Source: WHTI01 sp963826105 (GTDB lineage: Bacteria > Actinomycetota > CADDZG01 > WHSQ01). Taken from it: 64,000 nucleotides of DNA. Made by a program: the position numbers and the translations under genes. Below, piece by piece: positions 29,736-38,812 of this stretch. A model generated the notes under the pieces. It was not told the DNA's origin. It ran no database searches and worked only from the letters and a program-made list of their open reading frames with translations. Positions within the stretch are counted from its first letter, which is position 1, and each line of letters begins with the position of its first letter. The stretch spans positions 1-64,000 of the forward strand of contig CAWGWA010000003.1 in the NCBI GenBank assembly GCA_963826105.1. The letters run 5' to 3'.

Positions 29736-30140
29736 CTAACTACTGACGGCGCTGATCTCGAACAGGTGCCCATCGGGGTCTCGAAAGAAGCACCGAGTTT
29801 CCGACCCCAGTTCGAACGGTTCCGTAAGAAACTCAGCACCTCGAGAGCGCAGGTCCTCGTACGCCGCACGGCAATCCGCGACGCGGATCGTAAAAGCATG
29901 GTCGACGCGATCAGGGTCGGAGGATCCAGCGAAGGTGATCGTCGGTTTGTCCTCGGTGGGACCGCCTCCGGTGACCAACAGCAGCCAGGCGCCCAGGAAG
30001 GACAGCACCACGGAAGTCCCGCCGTACTCCCCATAGAGATCCGCACCCAAGACGTTCACGTACCAAGTCTTCGCGCGCTCTAGGTCAGAAACGACGAGGA
30101 TCGTGGTGAGCGCACTCGGGTCCCCGGAGAAAGGAGGCAC
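29736..30140 (-). CDS. VOC-superfamily protein
   Basis: A 134-residue single VOC module: TTILVVSDLERAKTWYVNVLGADL, and DGHLFEISAV at the end, with the Glu of the metal site in that last motif. It is 5 bases downstream of the following nucleotidyltransferase remnant on the same strand and 21 bases upstream of the AAC(2')-I gene, which suggests one transcript. The substrate is unknown. Confidence 0.88.
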   Translation of the reverse strand: MPPFSGDPSALTTILVVSDLERAKTWYVNVLGADLYGEYGGTSVVLSFLGAWLLLVTGGGPTEDKPTITFAGSSDPDRVDHAFTIRVADCRAAYEDLRSRGAEFLTEPFELGSETRCFFRDPDGHLFEISAVSS

Positions 30141-30145
30141 TAGTC

Positions 30146-30717
30146 CTAGCTCGCCATCTCACGAAGCCGCCGGCGTATGCGCTCGTCGTCGTCGCCGAGC
30201 TCGCATTCTCGCAGTAGCCCTGTGATTCCGGAGGCGAGGGCGCTAACCAGTTCGTCACGGTCTAGGGATCGGACGATCGCTCGTTCGAACGCGTCACCAT
30301 CCTCCACGGGCAACTGATCGAATCCCCTGCCGTAGCCCGAGGGCAGGCCCTGACGTAGGCACGCAGGCCCATCCCGTGGTACCGAAGTTGCGTGATGCTG
30401 TACTCGGCGTGCCACCAGTTCTCCGCTCGATGCATACGCCGAAACGCCCAGAGCACCGCCCAGCCCAGTGCATCGTCGCGCGACGGAGGTTTGGCCGTCT
30501 CGGGCTCGTTCGCCTCTCCAAACAGGGGCTTGAACCGGGGGCTTGTCGGCTCGAAACTCGACGCAGGAGCCACCGAGACATCGAGCTGGAGATGATCCGC
30601 CATCATGAACACTCGATACACCGCAGGATCGGCGGCAAGATCAAACAGATGAACCGCGTCGAACCGCGACACGAGGTCTCTGGTCCAGTCCTCCAGAACC
30701 TCCGCGACGGTGAACAT
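30146..30717 (-). pseudogene. Nucleotidyltransferase-like protein, truncated and frameshifted
   Basis: Two pieces join into FDAVHLFDLAADPAVYRVFMM and then VRQGLPSGYGRGFDQLPVEDG ... REMAS. The family is the minimal nucleotidyltransferase / aminoglycoside-adenylyltransferase-like group. The N-terminal NTP-binding part (usual GSxAxGxxxxxSDxD motif) is missing: the visible reading starts at the middle of the fold (MFTVAEVLEDWTRDL). One base appears missing near 30365. It is therefore a remnant, probably the first gene of the small run with the VOC and AAC(2')-I genes. Confidence 0.65.
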
Positions 30718-30873
30718 CGCCCAAATATATGCACGGTGCGAGAGATTGAGAGGTTTCTGCCTGGGCGACCCAAATGGAGCCGACGGCCCTGGTAGGGCAC
30801 TTAAACCGATAGTGGTGCGCGGGAACCGAGCCGTGCTGGCGCGCCCGATAGAGCGCGTGCTGGACCTTCTCGA

Positions 30874-31278
30874 CTAGGCGGGGGTCACCGGGGCGCCGTG
30901 ATCGACGAGCGCATCCCAGACCTTGTTCAGCTGAGATTGGTAGTAGACCGGCGCGAACAAGCCGACGACAACAAACAATAGAAGCGCGAGGACAGGCTGG
31001 ATCCTCTCCTTCGCTGCGGACTTGTCCTGCGCCTGCTTGATGCGATCCGCCGTGTTGTAGACCGAAACGAAGGGCGGGACGATCAGCAAAGCTCCGAGTG
31101 TGACCGCGAGCGTGGCCTTCGCGGGCTCGTTCGCGATCCCGTAGTTCCTCATCTCATTGTTGATCTTGTACCACCACACCGCGTAGTAGATGCCGATCGT
31201 AATGAGGCTCAGGCCGAACACGCCCCAAGGGTTCCTGCGTTTGTAGCCGATCCCCTCGACGGTCACGAGGTCTGCCAT
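30874..31278 (-). CDS. DUF4234-domain membrane protein
   Basis: A 134-residue protein with the DUF4234 signature KRRNPWGVFGLSLITIGIYYAVWWYK split across its first membrane segment, then two more hydrophobic segments (about 60-80 and 95-112). The family has no established function and often sits in small inner-membrane proteins. Its start ATG is at 31278 with AGGAG upstream. The neighbours do not suggest a role. Confidence 0.85.
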   Translation of the reverse strand: MADLVTVEGIGYKRRNPWGVFGLSLITIGIYYAVWWYKINNEMRNYGIANEPAKATLAVTLGALLIVPPFVSVYNTADRIKQAQDKSAAKERIQPVLALLLFVVVGLFAPVYYQSQLNKVWDALVDHGAPVTPA

Positions 31279-31348
31279 CTGCTCCTCCTAGGTCGATCGA
31301 ACACCTCCCATGCAACACCAGCCACACCAATGATGCCACGGCTCGGCG

Positions 31349-32185
31349 CTAGGAAGCCGATGCATTGAGCGTCATCCCCGGTAGCAAGAGTCCAGAGTCC
31401 GAGAGATAGGGCTGAACATTTGCCTCGAGCGCATCGCGAATCCGCTCGACATCGACACTCTCGAGTTCGTTGAGAAACGCCGACATGGAACTGGAGACAT
31501 CGTTCAGGTACGCCCAGAAGTGATCGAAGGACCCGAACCGCCAGTCGATGGCAATCGTTTCGGTCTCGACCTCCTCGAAACCGGCGGTCGTCATCATCGA
31601 GTGGAGTGTGTCGGGATCGGACAGCGAGAACATCCCGCCCGGCCCGAAGGGATCTCGCGCCTCCTCAAAGCCCAGTTGATTAAGCGTGTCGCCGGTCACG
31701 TTGACCCACGGGTTCCGGTCCTGAGCTCCCCACACCGAGAGGGCCAGGCGCCCCCCATGCTTGAGCACACGCCGGCATTCGGCGAACGCGGCATCGGGGT
31801 CGGGCATGAGCATGAAGCCCCAGCGACAGATGATCCCATCGACGCTGTCGTCGCCGAGGTCCATGTCGGTCGCATCGAGGACGCTAGTCTCGACATTGTC
31901 GAGACCCAATTCGTCCGCTCGACGTCGCGCAACCTTGACCATCCCGGGAGCGAAATCACTCACGATCACCGTCCCCGACGACCCGAGCCGGTGGGCGGCG
32001 AGGAATCCGTTATCCCCCGGACCCCCGGCGAGATCGAGGATCACATCCCCCGACTTGGGATCCACGTGATCGACCAACCATTCCCCGATGTGACGCGACG
32101 TGCCCCACATGAAGTCCCGGTTGCGATCCCACGCGTCCGCCACCTGGTCCCAAGCAGCGCGCCTAACGTCATCCCCTTCAGCCAT
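31349..32185 (-). CDS. Class I SAM-dependent methyltransferase
   Basis: A 278-residue Rossmann-fold methyltransferase. Motif I is VILDLAGGPGDNGFLAA; the acidic ribose-binding residue lies in VIVSDFAPGMV; post-I DATDMDLGDDSVDGIICRWGFML follows. It resembles the UbiE/Methyltransf_11 group (methylation of quinones or lipids), but the C-terminal part (LSDPDTLHSMMTTAGFEEVE) does not fix a substrate. Likely cytosolic. It is downstream of an O-methyltransferase-like gene by about 190 bases. Confidence 0.9.
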   Translation of the reverse strand: MAEGDDVRRAAWDQVADAWDRNRDFMWGTSRHIGEWLVDHVDPKSGDVILDLAGGPGDNGFLAAHRLGSSGTVIVSDFAPGMVKVARRRADELGLDNVETSVLDATDMDLGDDSVDGIICRWGFMLMPDPDAAFAECRRVLKHGGRLALSVWGAQDRNPWVNVTGDTLNQLGFEEARDPFGPGGMFSLSDPDTLHSMMTTAGFEEVETETIAIDWRFGSFDHFWAYLNDVSSSMSAFLNELESVDVERIRDALEANVQPYLSDSGLLLPGMTLNASAS

Positions 32186-32373
32186 GGTCAGACGTCTCGA
32201 CGGTCTGAAATCGCGAGGTCCTCAAGTTCCTCGCCGACGGTCTCTCCTCGGTCAACGCAGCTGCGTCCTCCAGGCGCCGAGCCTGTGCTACTGCATGGTG
32301 GTGGTCGTGTGTCAGCGGGATGAGCGAGTCGTGGCGACGTGCCATTCCTGTCCTCCTCGGATCGAATCACTTC
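32186..32373. other. Intergenic region between two methyltransferase genes
   Basis: About 190 bases without a supported gene or clear signal; no strong hairpin or promoter found. Confidence 0.3.
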
Positions 32374-32859
32374 TCAATGTAAGTGCTTGACGCCGATCAA
32401 CGCGCTCGTGGTTGTCGTAGTGAGTACCTCCACCACTCGAAGCTGGGGATGACCGAGCAGGAACGCTCGAGCAGGATCGTGACCCTTCCAACCCGGAGTC
32501 ATGTCATCCACGAGCAGGAATCCCCCGTCCGCGAGGAGATCGACCGCGAGGGCCCCCTCGGTTGGGGGGTCATGCTTGAAAGTGCTGTCCAAGAATATGA
32601 AGTCGAAAGGCGCACGTGGCGGTAGCTCTTGCCTCCAGTCTCCGACGATCACCTCAACGTTGCTGATATCGGCCAGTGCTTCCTTCGCTTCAGAAGCCCG
32701 ATCGGGATCGAGCTCGACCGTCACCAGCGATGTGGCGGTCTCGGCGATGGCTCGGGCGCCCTTGCCGAAGGCGGTCCCAGCCTCCGCTGCCTTCCGCCCG
32801 GACGCGAGGACACCAAGAAGCGCCTGCACCTCTGGGATCGACGTTCCCCCGTCGGTCAT
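32374..32859 (-). CDS. Class I SAM-dependent methyltransferase (O-methyltransferase-like)
   Basis: A short methyltransferase of 161 residues from ATG 32859 (MTDGGTSIPEVQALLG); a GTG three codons earlier or a longer frame is possible but has no family support. Motif I reads EAGTAFGKGARAIAET, motif II VTVELDPDRASEAKEAL, and IFLDSTFKHDPPTEG follows. It resembles O-methyltransferase families acting on small acceptors, with unknown substrate. It has a weaker match to a true metal site than caffeoyl-CoA O-methyltransferases. Confidence 0.75.
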   Translation of the reverse strand: MTDGGTSIPEVQALLGVLASGRKAAEAGTAFGKGARAIAETATSLVTVELDPDRASEAKEALADISNVEVIVGDWRQELPPRAPFDFIFLDSTFKHDPPTEGALAVDLLADGGFLLVDDMTPGWKGHDPARAFLLGHPQLRVVEVLTTTTTSALIGVKHLH

Positions 32860-33009
32860 CGTCGTCACATTTCCATTCCGGGGCCCTCCGTGGGCCAGAC
32901 CCGTCCATCCTCGCGCCACGATCTACACGCCAAACCCCCTTGGGGTGTCTCCAGCCCTCGCGTAAGCTCGTTCCAGATTTTGGCTCTAGATCCGGAAGGA
33001 CGTGGCGAC

Positions 33010-33687
33010 GTGAGGAAGGTCTGGGCATGGGTGGCGTGCATCGCGCTCCTGACCGCGACCGTCGGGGTCGTCACCCCTGCGATCGCGGCGAAGGGAAAGC
33101 CCAGGATCCAGAAGGGCGAGATGGTGGACCGAGACGGAAACAACGTCGCCGACGCCATCTTCCTTCGGTACACGCAGAAGGTGAAGCACGATAAGGACGC
33201 CGACGGGAAGTATCCGTTCACCGTCGAGGGCTACGAGATCGCCAATGTGGCGAGGGCGCAGGGGCGATTGTTGATCATCAACCTGGTGGAGGATGTCGCC
33301 GGTCCCTCAGCGCCGACCGTTAGCTACAAGCAGACCAAGAAGGATCCCGTCAAGGCGGCCGGAGGAAAGAAGAAGCAGGCCAAGAAGCAGACGTTCCAAA
33401 ACGTCACTCCGTTCACTCCCCTGCCCACGAACCACGTCACGGTGATCGTTGTGGGGGCCGGGACGGTTACGTCGGTCCCCGAAGGGATCGCGTGCCCGGC
33501 CACCTCCTGCGAGGGCGACTTCATCGAGGGATCGACCGTGGGTCTTGTGGCCATCGCCGACCCCCCCAGCGGGGCAACCTTCGAAGGCTGGTCGGGCGAT
33601 TGCTCGGGCACGGAGTCTTTCTGCCAGCTAACTATGGACGGGACGCCGAAGACGGTGACGGCCACCTTTAGCGGCGTGACCCCCTAG
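33010..33687 (+). CDS. Secreted protein with divergent InlB B-repeat-like C-terminus
   Basis: A 225-residue protein from GTG 33010, with GGAAGGA upstream. Residues 1-27 are a signal peptide (MRKVWAWVACIALLTATVG..PAIAA). The middle (about 30-130) resembles no family and is Lys-rich (GGKKKQAKKQ). The last 75 residues are one bacterial repeat of the Flg_new_2 / divergent InlB B-repeat type (GWSGDCSGTESFCQLTMDG, two Cys pairs), typical of cell-surface proteins. The role is unknown. Confidence 0.8.
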   Translation: MRKVWAWVACIALLTATVGVVTPAIAAKGKPRIQKGEMVDRDGNNVADAIFLRYTQKVKHDKDADGKYPFTVEGYEIANVARAQGRLLIINLVEDVAGPSAPTVSYKQTKKDPVKAAGGKKKQAKKQTFQNVTPFTPLPTNHVTVIVVGAGTVTSVPEGIACPATSCEGDFIEGSTVGLVAIADPPSGATFEGWSGDCSGTESFCQLTMDGTPKTVTATFSGVTP

Positions 33688-33745
33688 AAGTCGGGGACAT
33701 CCCTTGCTACGGTTCCGGTACCAGACCAAGCAAAAAGGGGGCGCA

Positions 33746-34269
33746 GTGAGGCTTCGAACACTGGTCGCACTGATGATGGTCGGACTTCTCGCCTTCGCCG
33801 CGTGCGGCGATGATGCCGATCCGCTGGCGGACTTGCAGGGCCAGTCTTCGGGGAGGACGGCAGCAACAGCGAGGACAACAGCAACGACGAGGACGCGGCC
33901 GGCGGGCTCGATCTAGGCAACGAAGACTGCGACTTCGGGGTCGAGGTCCTCGCCAGCAATCCCCTCGCTGAGGCAATGACGGGTGAAGCCGATCCCGAGC
34001 AACTGCAGGCAAGCGTTGACCTCATGAACGAGATGGCCGCCGCGGCTCCGGAGGAGATCCGGGACGACTTCCAGATCCTTGCCGATGCCTACTCGCAGAT
34101 CGTTACCATCTTCGCGGGCGGGGAGTTCGATCCCGACGATCCGATGTCGATGGATCTCGAGATGCTCGCGGAACTCGAGGCTCTCAGTGAAGGAATGGAC
34201 CAGGCCGCGATCGCGGAAGCGAGCGCCAACGTCAGTCAGTTCTTCCTGGAGAACTGCTCGACCCCATAA
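33746..34269 (+). pseudogene. Predicted lipoprotein, one frameshift
   Basis: GTG at 33746 with AAAAGGGG upstream. Signal peptide with lipobox LAFAAC, then an Asp/Ser/Asn-rich linker. The break near 33845 (one base missing) joins the linker to a helical, Ala/Glu/Met-rich domain (ADAYSQIVTIFAGGEF) ending NVSQFFLENCSTP. Read through, it is about 175 residues. No function is known for this type of small actinobacterial lipoprotein. Confidence 0.7.
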
Positions 34270-34310
34270 CGTTCGTGGAGACAGTCGTCCGGTCGTGACA
34301 GACTGGCGAG

Positions 34311-35042
34311 ATGGAGCCGTCAACCTACATCGCGCACCTCCGTCGTGATGGCAATGCGCTAGCAGATGCCGCACGGGGCAACCTCGAAGCCGTCGTGCCG
34401 TCGTGTCCCGAATGGAAGGTCGGCGACCTCGTCGCTCACATCACCCACGTGTACTTCCACAAGAACGCGGTGATGACCGCGGGAGGGACGGAGAAACCGA
34501 ACGTCCAGTTCGAGGATCCGCCGGGGGACGACGAACTCATCGGTTGGTACGAGAAGACCCTCGGGCGACTGGTCACGACCCTCGAGGAAAAGGATCCTGA
34601 GGACGAGTGCTGGACCTTTTTCGGCCCGAAGCGTCTGGGCTTCTGGCACCGGCGCATGGCTCAAGAGACGGCCATGCATCGCTGGGACGCCGAAGCCGCG
34701 GCGGGTGAGCCGCGGCCGATCGACTCCGAGTTGGCCACCGACGGGATCGACGAGATGCTCCGCGTGATGATCCCGGCGGACGAGATCCCCTACGAGGGCG
34801 CCCCCGGGACCATCCACCTGCACCGCACCGACGGCGACGGGGAATGGCTGGTCACCCTCGAGCGCGGCAAGGTGCCGGCCACGCGCCGCGGACACGAGAA
34901 GGGCGATGCCGCGCTGAAGGGAGTGGCTTCCGATCTACTGCTGCTCGTGTGGCGCAGGTTGTCGCCGAAAGACGTAGAGACGTTCGGCGATCAGGCATTG
35001 GTCGATGGCTTCTACTCGTACCTCGCCGGCCCCGGACTCTGA
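34311..35042 (+). CDS. Mycothiol-dependent maleylpyruvate isomerase family protein
   Basis: A 243-residue protein with the MDMPI N-terminal DinB-like domain (CPEWKVGDLVAHITHVY) and an alpha/beta C-terminal domain. Predicted metal ligands His43 or His46, Glu119 and His123 (QETAMHRWD, an ExxxH pair) match those of Corynebacterium MDMPI (His52, Glu144, His148). The family uses mycothiol as a thiol cofactor or transfers to it. The precise reaction is not known. It is followed after 6 bases by a flavin-reductase gene, which may be co-transcribed. Confidence 0.88.
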   Translation: MEPSTYIAHLRRDGNALADAARGNLEAVVPSCPEWKVGDLVAHITHVYFHKNAVMTAGGTEKPNVQFEDPPGDDELIGWYEKTLGRLVTTLEEKDPEDECWTFFGPKRLGFWHRRMAQETAMHRWDAEAAAGEPRPIDSELATDGIDEMLRVMIPADEIPYEGAPGTIHLHRTDGDGEWLVTLERGKVPATRRGHEKGDAALKGVASDLLLLVWRRLSPKDVETFGDQALVDGFYSYLAGPGL

Positions 35043-35047
35043 ATCCG

Positions 35048-35575
35048 ATGACGGACGACGGCGGCATCCACTACGAGAACCCCTTCGCGACACCTGCGGC
35101 GGCGAAGACCGCCGGCCGATCGCTCCGGGGCCGGTTGACGAACCCGGTCACCATCTGGACCGCTCGGGGGCCGGACGGCGACGTCGGGCTCACGATGTCG
35201 TCCGTGCTCGTGGCCGACGGAGAGCCGCCGCTGATTCTCGGCCTCATGTCTCGCACCACCGACCTCTTCGAGGTCGTCGCCGATACCAAGCGTTTTGTTC
35301 TCCATGTTCTCGAACGCAAGGAATGGAAACTGGCGGACATCTTCGCGGGGCTCAGACCTAACCCCGGCGGGCCGTTCGAGGGCCTGAACCTCGAGGCGTC
35401 CGACTACGGCCCGATCCTCCCCTCGCCCGTTACTGCCTTCTGCACCGTCACCGCGATCGAGTCCGTCGGCTACCACGAGTTGATCCGAGCCACCATCGAC
35501 CGCCTCGACGCCGGCGCCCTATCCGACCCCCTGATCCACTTCCGAGGCCACTACCAAACCCTCACCCCGAAGTAG
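35048..35575 (+). CDS. Flavin reductase-like protein (FMN-binding split barrel)
   Basis: A 175-residue split-barrel flavoprotein, starting at ATG 35048. Motifs: NPVTIWTARGPDGDVGLTMSS (flavin-binding loop), RTTDLFEVVADTKRFVLHVL, and a terminal HFRGHYQTLTP. The family reduces FMN with NAD(P)H or donates flavin to partner oxygenases; no partner oxygenase is adjacent. The 5-base gap from the mycothiol-family gene suggests an operon. It overlaps the converging next gene by 14 bases. Confidence 0.88.
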   Translation: MTDDGGIHYENPFATPAAAKTAGRSLRGRLTNPVTIWTARGPDGDVGLTMSSVLVADGEPPLILGLMSRTTDLFEVVADTKRFVLHVLERKEWKLADIFAGLRPNPGGPFEGLNLEASDYGPILPSPVTAFCTVTAIESVGYHELIRATIDRLDAGALSDPLIHFRGHYQTLTPK

Positions 35576-36497
35576 CCCCGAAGAGTTGCCCCATGCGGCG
35601 TCCGATCGCGTCACGTATCTCGCGCTCAACCGCCTCGGCATCGAGCACTACGTCGTCCCACGTGAAGTAGAGCAACTCGATCCCCGCGGCCTTTATCCGA
35701 CGATCGCGTCGCGCATCCTGATTGTGTTTGCCGATGTGCCACCTGAAGCTGTGACACTCGATGCCCAGGCGAGCGGCAGGGATGTAGAAGTCCAGGAAGT
35801 ACTTGTCGCCGCCCACCTCAACGGGATAGTCGGCCTGGATCGAGAAGGCGCCTATACGTTTGAGAATGCGGAGCATGCGGGTTTCGAACACCGTGCGCAC
35901 CTTGGCATCATTGAGATCGCGACCCTCGACCAGCATCCGGAGCGGTTTGGATCCGATCCGACCCCGTCCATCCTCCTGCTCGCTCAGAAATCGCTTCAAC
36001 CGGTCCAATGTAGTGAGACGGCGGCGAAGCGCGTCGTCGAGTGCCCGCCCGGCGATCCGAACCGGCAGTGCAGCAGCAACGTCGAGAAGGATCCGCTCCA
36101 CCGAGGCTGTGCGGAAGCCGCGGTGCCAACGCAAGCGAGGCGCATTCCTCCGACCGAGCCGCCGTACCTTGAGAGAGGGGTGATTCGCGCCCGAGAATCT
36201 GACAACCTCGATCGGTCTTGGCTCATCGATTCCGTCGAGCCCGAACAGATAAGCGGCGGTGGGCCCCCAGAAGAAGCCGTCACCGCCCATCCATAGCTGG
36301 ACCGCCATCAGGGAACCCTCGAAAGTCTCGGGCACGCCGGGCAACCGATAGACGTCCGGCAAGACCTTCACCCAACCGCCGGAGCTGCGGCGATGGCGCA
36401 GCTGCTTTTCGGTCATCCCGCCGGAGTAAGCCTGGGTTCCCTTCAGGTACCCGTGCTGTCCGGCGGCGATCCTTTGAGCGCGTGCGTCAACATCCAT
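35562..36497 (-). CDS. AbiEi-antitoxin-like protein with DUF559/Vsr-like nuclease domain
   Basis: A 311-residue protein from ATG 36497 (MDVDARAQRIAAGQHGYL). The N-terminal domain (about 1-95) has the winged-helix pattern of AbiEi antitoxins (LKGTQAYSGGMTEKQLRHRRS). The C-terminal part (about 215-300) is a DUF559-like, very-short-patch-repair-type fold (YFLDFYIPAARLGIECHSFRWH, DARRDRRIKAAGIELLYFTWDDV), which in similar proteins is a nuclease-like PD-(D/E)xK fold. The longer upstream frame runs into a hairpin and is rejected. No AbiEii toxin is adjacent, so it may act alone or in regulation. Confidence 0.8.
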   Translation of the reverse strand: MDVDARAQRIAAGQHGYLKGTQAYSGGMTEKQLRHRRSSGGWVKVLPDVYRLPGVPETFEGSLMAVQLWMGGDGFFWGPTAAYLFGLDGIDEPRPIEVVRFSGANHPSLKVRRLGRRNAPRLRWHRGFRTASVERILLDVAAALPVRIAGRALDDALRRRLTTLDRLKRFLSEQEDGRGRIGSKPLRMLVEGRDLNDAKVRTVFETRMLRILKRIGAFSIQADYPVEVGGDKYFLDFYIPAARLGIECHSFRWHIGKHNQDARRDRRIKAAGIELLYFTWDDVVLDAEAVEREIRDAIGRRMGQLFGATSG

Positions 36498-36544
36498 CCG
36501 GCAAGAAGAGCACCCATTGATCGGTCGAGTTGTGGTGCTGCTCA

Positions 36545-36595
36545 CTTCGTTTCCTCTAAACCGACCCTGTGGGGTCGATTTAGAGGAAACGAAAG
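36545..36595 (-). terminator. Long palindromic hairpin downstream of the MMPL gene
   Basis: Arms 36545-36567 and 36572-36595 with a TGTG loop pair over about 22 bases, including AGAGGAAACGAA. The one inner mismatch is C opposite A on the plus strand, which becomes a G-U pair on the minus strand, so a minus-strand RNA is fully paired. It lies 13 bases after the MMPL stop on that strand, as a terminator should. No U-run follows. Confidence 0.6.
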
Positions 36596-36607
36596 TGGCA
36601 GACGGGT

Positions 36608-38812
36608 TTACGTGACGGGGGTGGGTTCGTCTTCGGCGCCGGATTCGGCGGCTAGCTCTTCGAGCAGCTTCAGGTCGAGATCGGCATCGACGTTGATGTT
36701 CGGGACGATCTTGGCGAGCCATTTCGGGAACCACCAGTTGGCGTCACCGAGGAGCTCCATCGTGGCCGGCACGAGGACCATACGCACGATGGTGGCATCG
36801 ACGAAGATCGCTGCTGCAAGTCCGAGTCCGAACAGCTTGATCGACCGGTCCTCGAATCCGAATACGAACGACAGGAAGATCGCGATCATGATCGCCGCGG
36901 CCGCGCTGATCACGCGTGCAGTGGTTGCCAGTCCGTTGGCCACAGCAAGTTCGTTGTTCTTCGTCCTTACGTACTCCTCACGCACCCGCGAGAGCAGGAA
37001 GATCTCGTAGTCCATGGAGAGACCGAACAGGATCGTGAACAACATCATCGGGACCCAGGCTTCGATCGGCCCTTCGGTTGAAACGCCGATCAGGTTCGCA
37101 CCCCAGCCCCACTGGAACACCGCGACGATGACGCCGTAGGCGGCACCGATGGAGAGCAGGTTCATCACGGCAGCCTTCAGCGGCACCAGGACCGAGCGGA
37201 ACACGGCCACCAGAAGGATGAAGGACAGGAGGATGACGACACCGATCAAGACCGGAAGTCTGTCGCCACTCTGGTCGGCGAAGTCCAGGCCGCCGGCCGT
37301 GAGACCTCCGATGTAGACGTTCGTATCACTGCCCTCGAGGGCCGGCGGGATGACGTCCTCGCGCAGGTGATTCACGAGTTCGTTGGTCGCCTCGTCCTGC
37401 GGAGAGGTCGTTGGGACGACGGTCATGATCGCCGTGTCGCCCGCTTCGTTGGGTTGCGGCGGACTGACGTACGCCACGCCTTCGGTGCTCGAGAGGGCCT
37501 CGCTGACGGGATCGAGCGACGCGAGATCGCCCGGTTCCCCCAACTCGACCGCCAAGAGCAGCGGGCCGTTGAAACCCGGCCCGAACCCTTCCGAGAGGAG
37601 GTCGTAGGCACGACGACTGGTCTTCTCGGTCGAACCGGCACCGGCGTCGGAGAACCCGAGGCGAAGGCTGAACAGCGGGATGGCCAGCGTGACGAGGATG
37701 ATGAGACCACCTAAGGCAGCGACCCACGGACGCCGCTGGATGAACCGACTCCAACGGAACCAGATGGACGTTTCGTGGTCCGTCTCGGACCGGTGGAACC
37801 ACTTCAGCTTGAGTTTGTCGATGTTGTTACCGACGAAACCAAGCACTGCCGGAAGGAGTGTGACCGACGCGATCATCGTGACCGCAACCGCGGCGGCTCC
37901 CCCGACAGCAACTCCTTCAACGAACGAGAAGCCCATCAGGAGGATTCCGAGGAACGAGATCACGACGATCGTCCCGGCGAACAACACCGCGCGCCCGGAC
38001 GTCATGATCGCGGTGATCGCGGAATCCTCGGGGCTGTGACCGGCGTGCAGCAGCTGCCGGTAGCGCGTGACGATGAACAGCGCGTAGTCGATACCAACAC
38101 CGATACCGATCATCGATGCGAGCTGCGGCGTGAACTCGGGGACGCTCAAGAAGTTGGCCGACAGGAACACCAGTGAGAGACCGATCCCGATCCCGAACAG
38201 GGCGGTCATGATCGGAAGACCCATCGCCAGTACGGATCCGAAGGTCACGAGCAAGATGAACATCGCGAACAGGAGACCGATTCCTTCGGCCCCTCCCGGC
38301 TCCTCGAACTCGGAGAACACAACCAAACCGCCGCCGAGTTCGAAGTTCAGGCCATCAGTTTCAGCCTCCTCGACGATGTCTTTCATCTCGTTGATCTCAG
38401 GAAGTGGGATCGCGCCCTCGAGGTTCTCGAGCTGGATGGTGGCGTAGCCGATCGGCTCGGTCTGCGAGATCTGTGCGCCACCCTGCTCCGAGTACGGGCT
38501 GATGAAGCTCTCGACGTATCTAACACCTTCGATCTCGGCGAGCACGGCCTCAACGGCCGCTTGCACCTCGGGATCGGTTACGCCCGCATCGGCTTCGAAG
38601 ACAACGTCGATCGTCTCTCCGGAAGCCTGGGGGAACTTGTCGGTCAACAGGTCGTACGCGGTTTGCGATTCGGTACCAGGCAGAGAGAAGTCCTCTGAAT
38701 ACTCACCACCGGCGGTCGAAGCCAGGACTATCGAAAGGATCAGTGCCAGGATCCAGATACCTACCATCGTCCAGCGTCTGCGATAGCTCCATTGCGCCAA
38801 GCGCTTAAGCAT
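36608..38812 (-). CDS. MMPL/RND-family transporter
   Basis: A 734-residue transporter starting at ATG 38812 with AGGAAGG 9 bases upstream. Two MMPL units: membrane segment one (WTMVGIWILALILSIVLAS) plus a periplasmic loop, then a five-helix bundle (GGAEGIGLLFAMFILL, GIGVGIDYALFIVTRYRQLL), repeated after about residue 360 (VAALGGLIILVTLA ..., MDYEIFLLSRVREEYVR). The proton-relay Asp in GIDYALF and MDYEIF is conserved. MmpL-like proteins export lipids, siderophores or drugs in actinobacteria; the substrate is unknown. Confidence 0.92.
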   Translation of the reverse strand: MLKRLAQWSYRRRWTMVGIWILALILSIVLASTAGGEYSEDFSLPGTESQTAYDLLTDKFPQASGETIDVVFEADAGVTDPEVQAAVEAVLAEIEGVRYVESFISPYSEQGGAQISQTEPIGYATIQLENLEGAIPLPEINEMKDIVEEAETDGLNFELGGGLVVFSEFEEPGGAEGIGLLFAMFILLVTFGSVLAMGLPIMTALFGIGIGLSLVFLSANFLSVPEFTPQLASMIGIGVGIDYALFIVTRYRQLLHAGHSPEDSAITAIMTSGRAVLFAGTIVVISFLGILLMGFSFVEGVAVGGAAAVAVTMIASVTLLPAVLGFVGNNIDKLKLKWFHRSETDHETSIWFRWSRFIQRRPWVAALGGLIILVTLAIPLFSLRLGFSDAGAGSTEKTSRRAYDLLSEGFGPGFNGPLLLAVELGEPGDLASLDPVSEALSSTEGVAYVSPPQPNEAGDTAIMTVVPTTSPQDEATNELVNHLREDVIPPALEGSDTNVYIGGLTAGGLDFADQSGDRLPVLIGVVILLSFILLVAVFRSVLVPLKAAVMNLLSIGAAYGVIVAVFQWGWGANLIGVSTEGPIEAWVPMMLFTILFGLSMDYEIFLLSRVREEYVRTKNNELAVANGLATTARVISAAAAIMIAIFLSFVFGFEDRSIKLFGLGLAAAIFVDATIVRMVLVPATMELLGDANWWFPKWLAKIVPNINVDADLDLKLLEELAAESGAEDEPTPVT

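Noticed and set aside
30718..30873. Missing N-terminal part of the nucleotidyltransferase in the upstream 155 bases
   Set aside because: No NTP-binding G-S...D-x-D motif appears in any of the three minus-strand frames.
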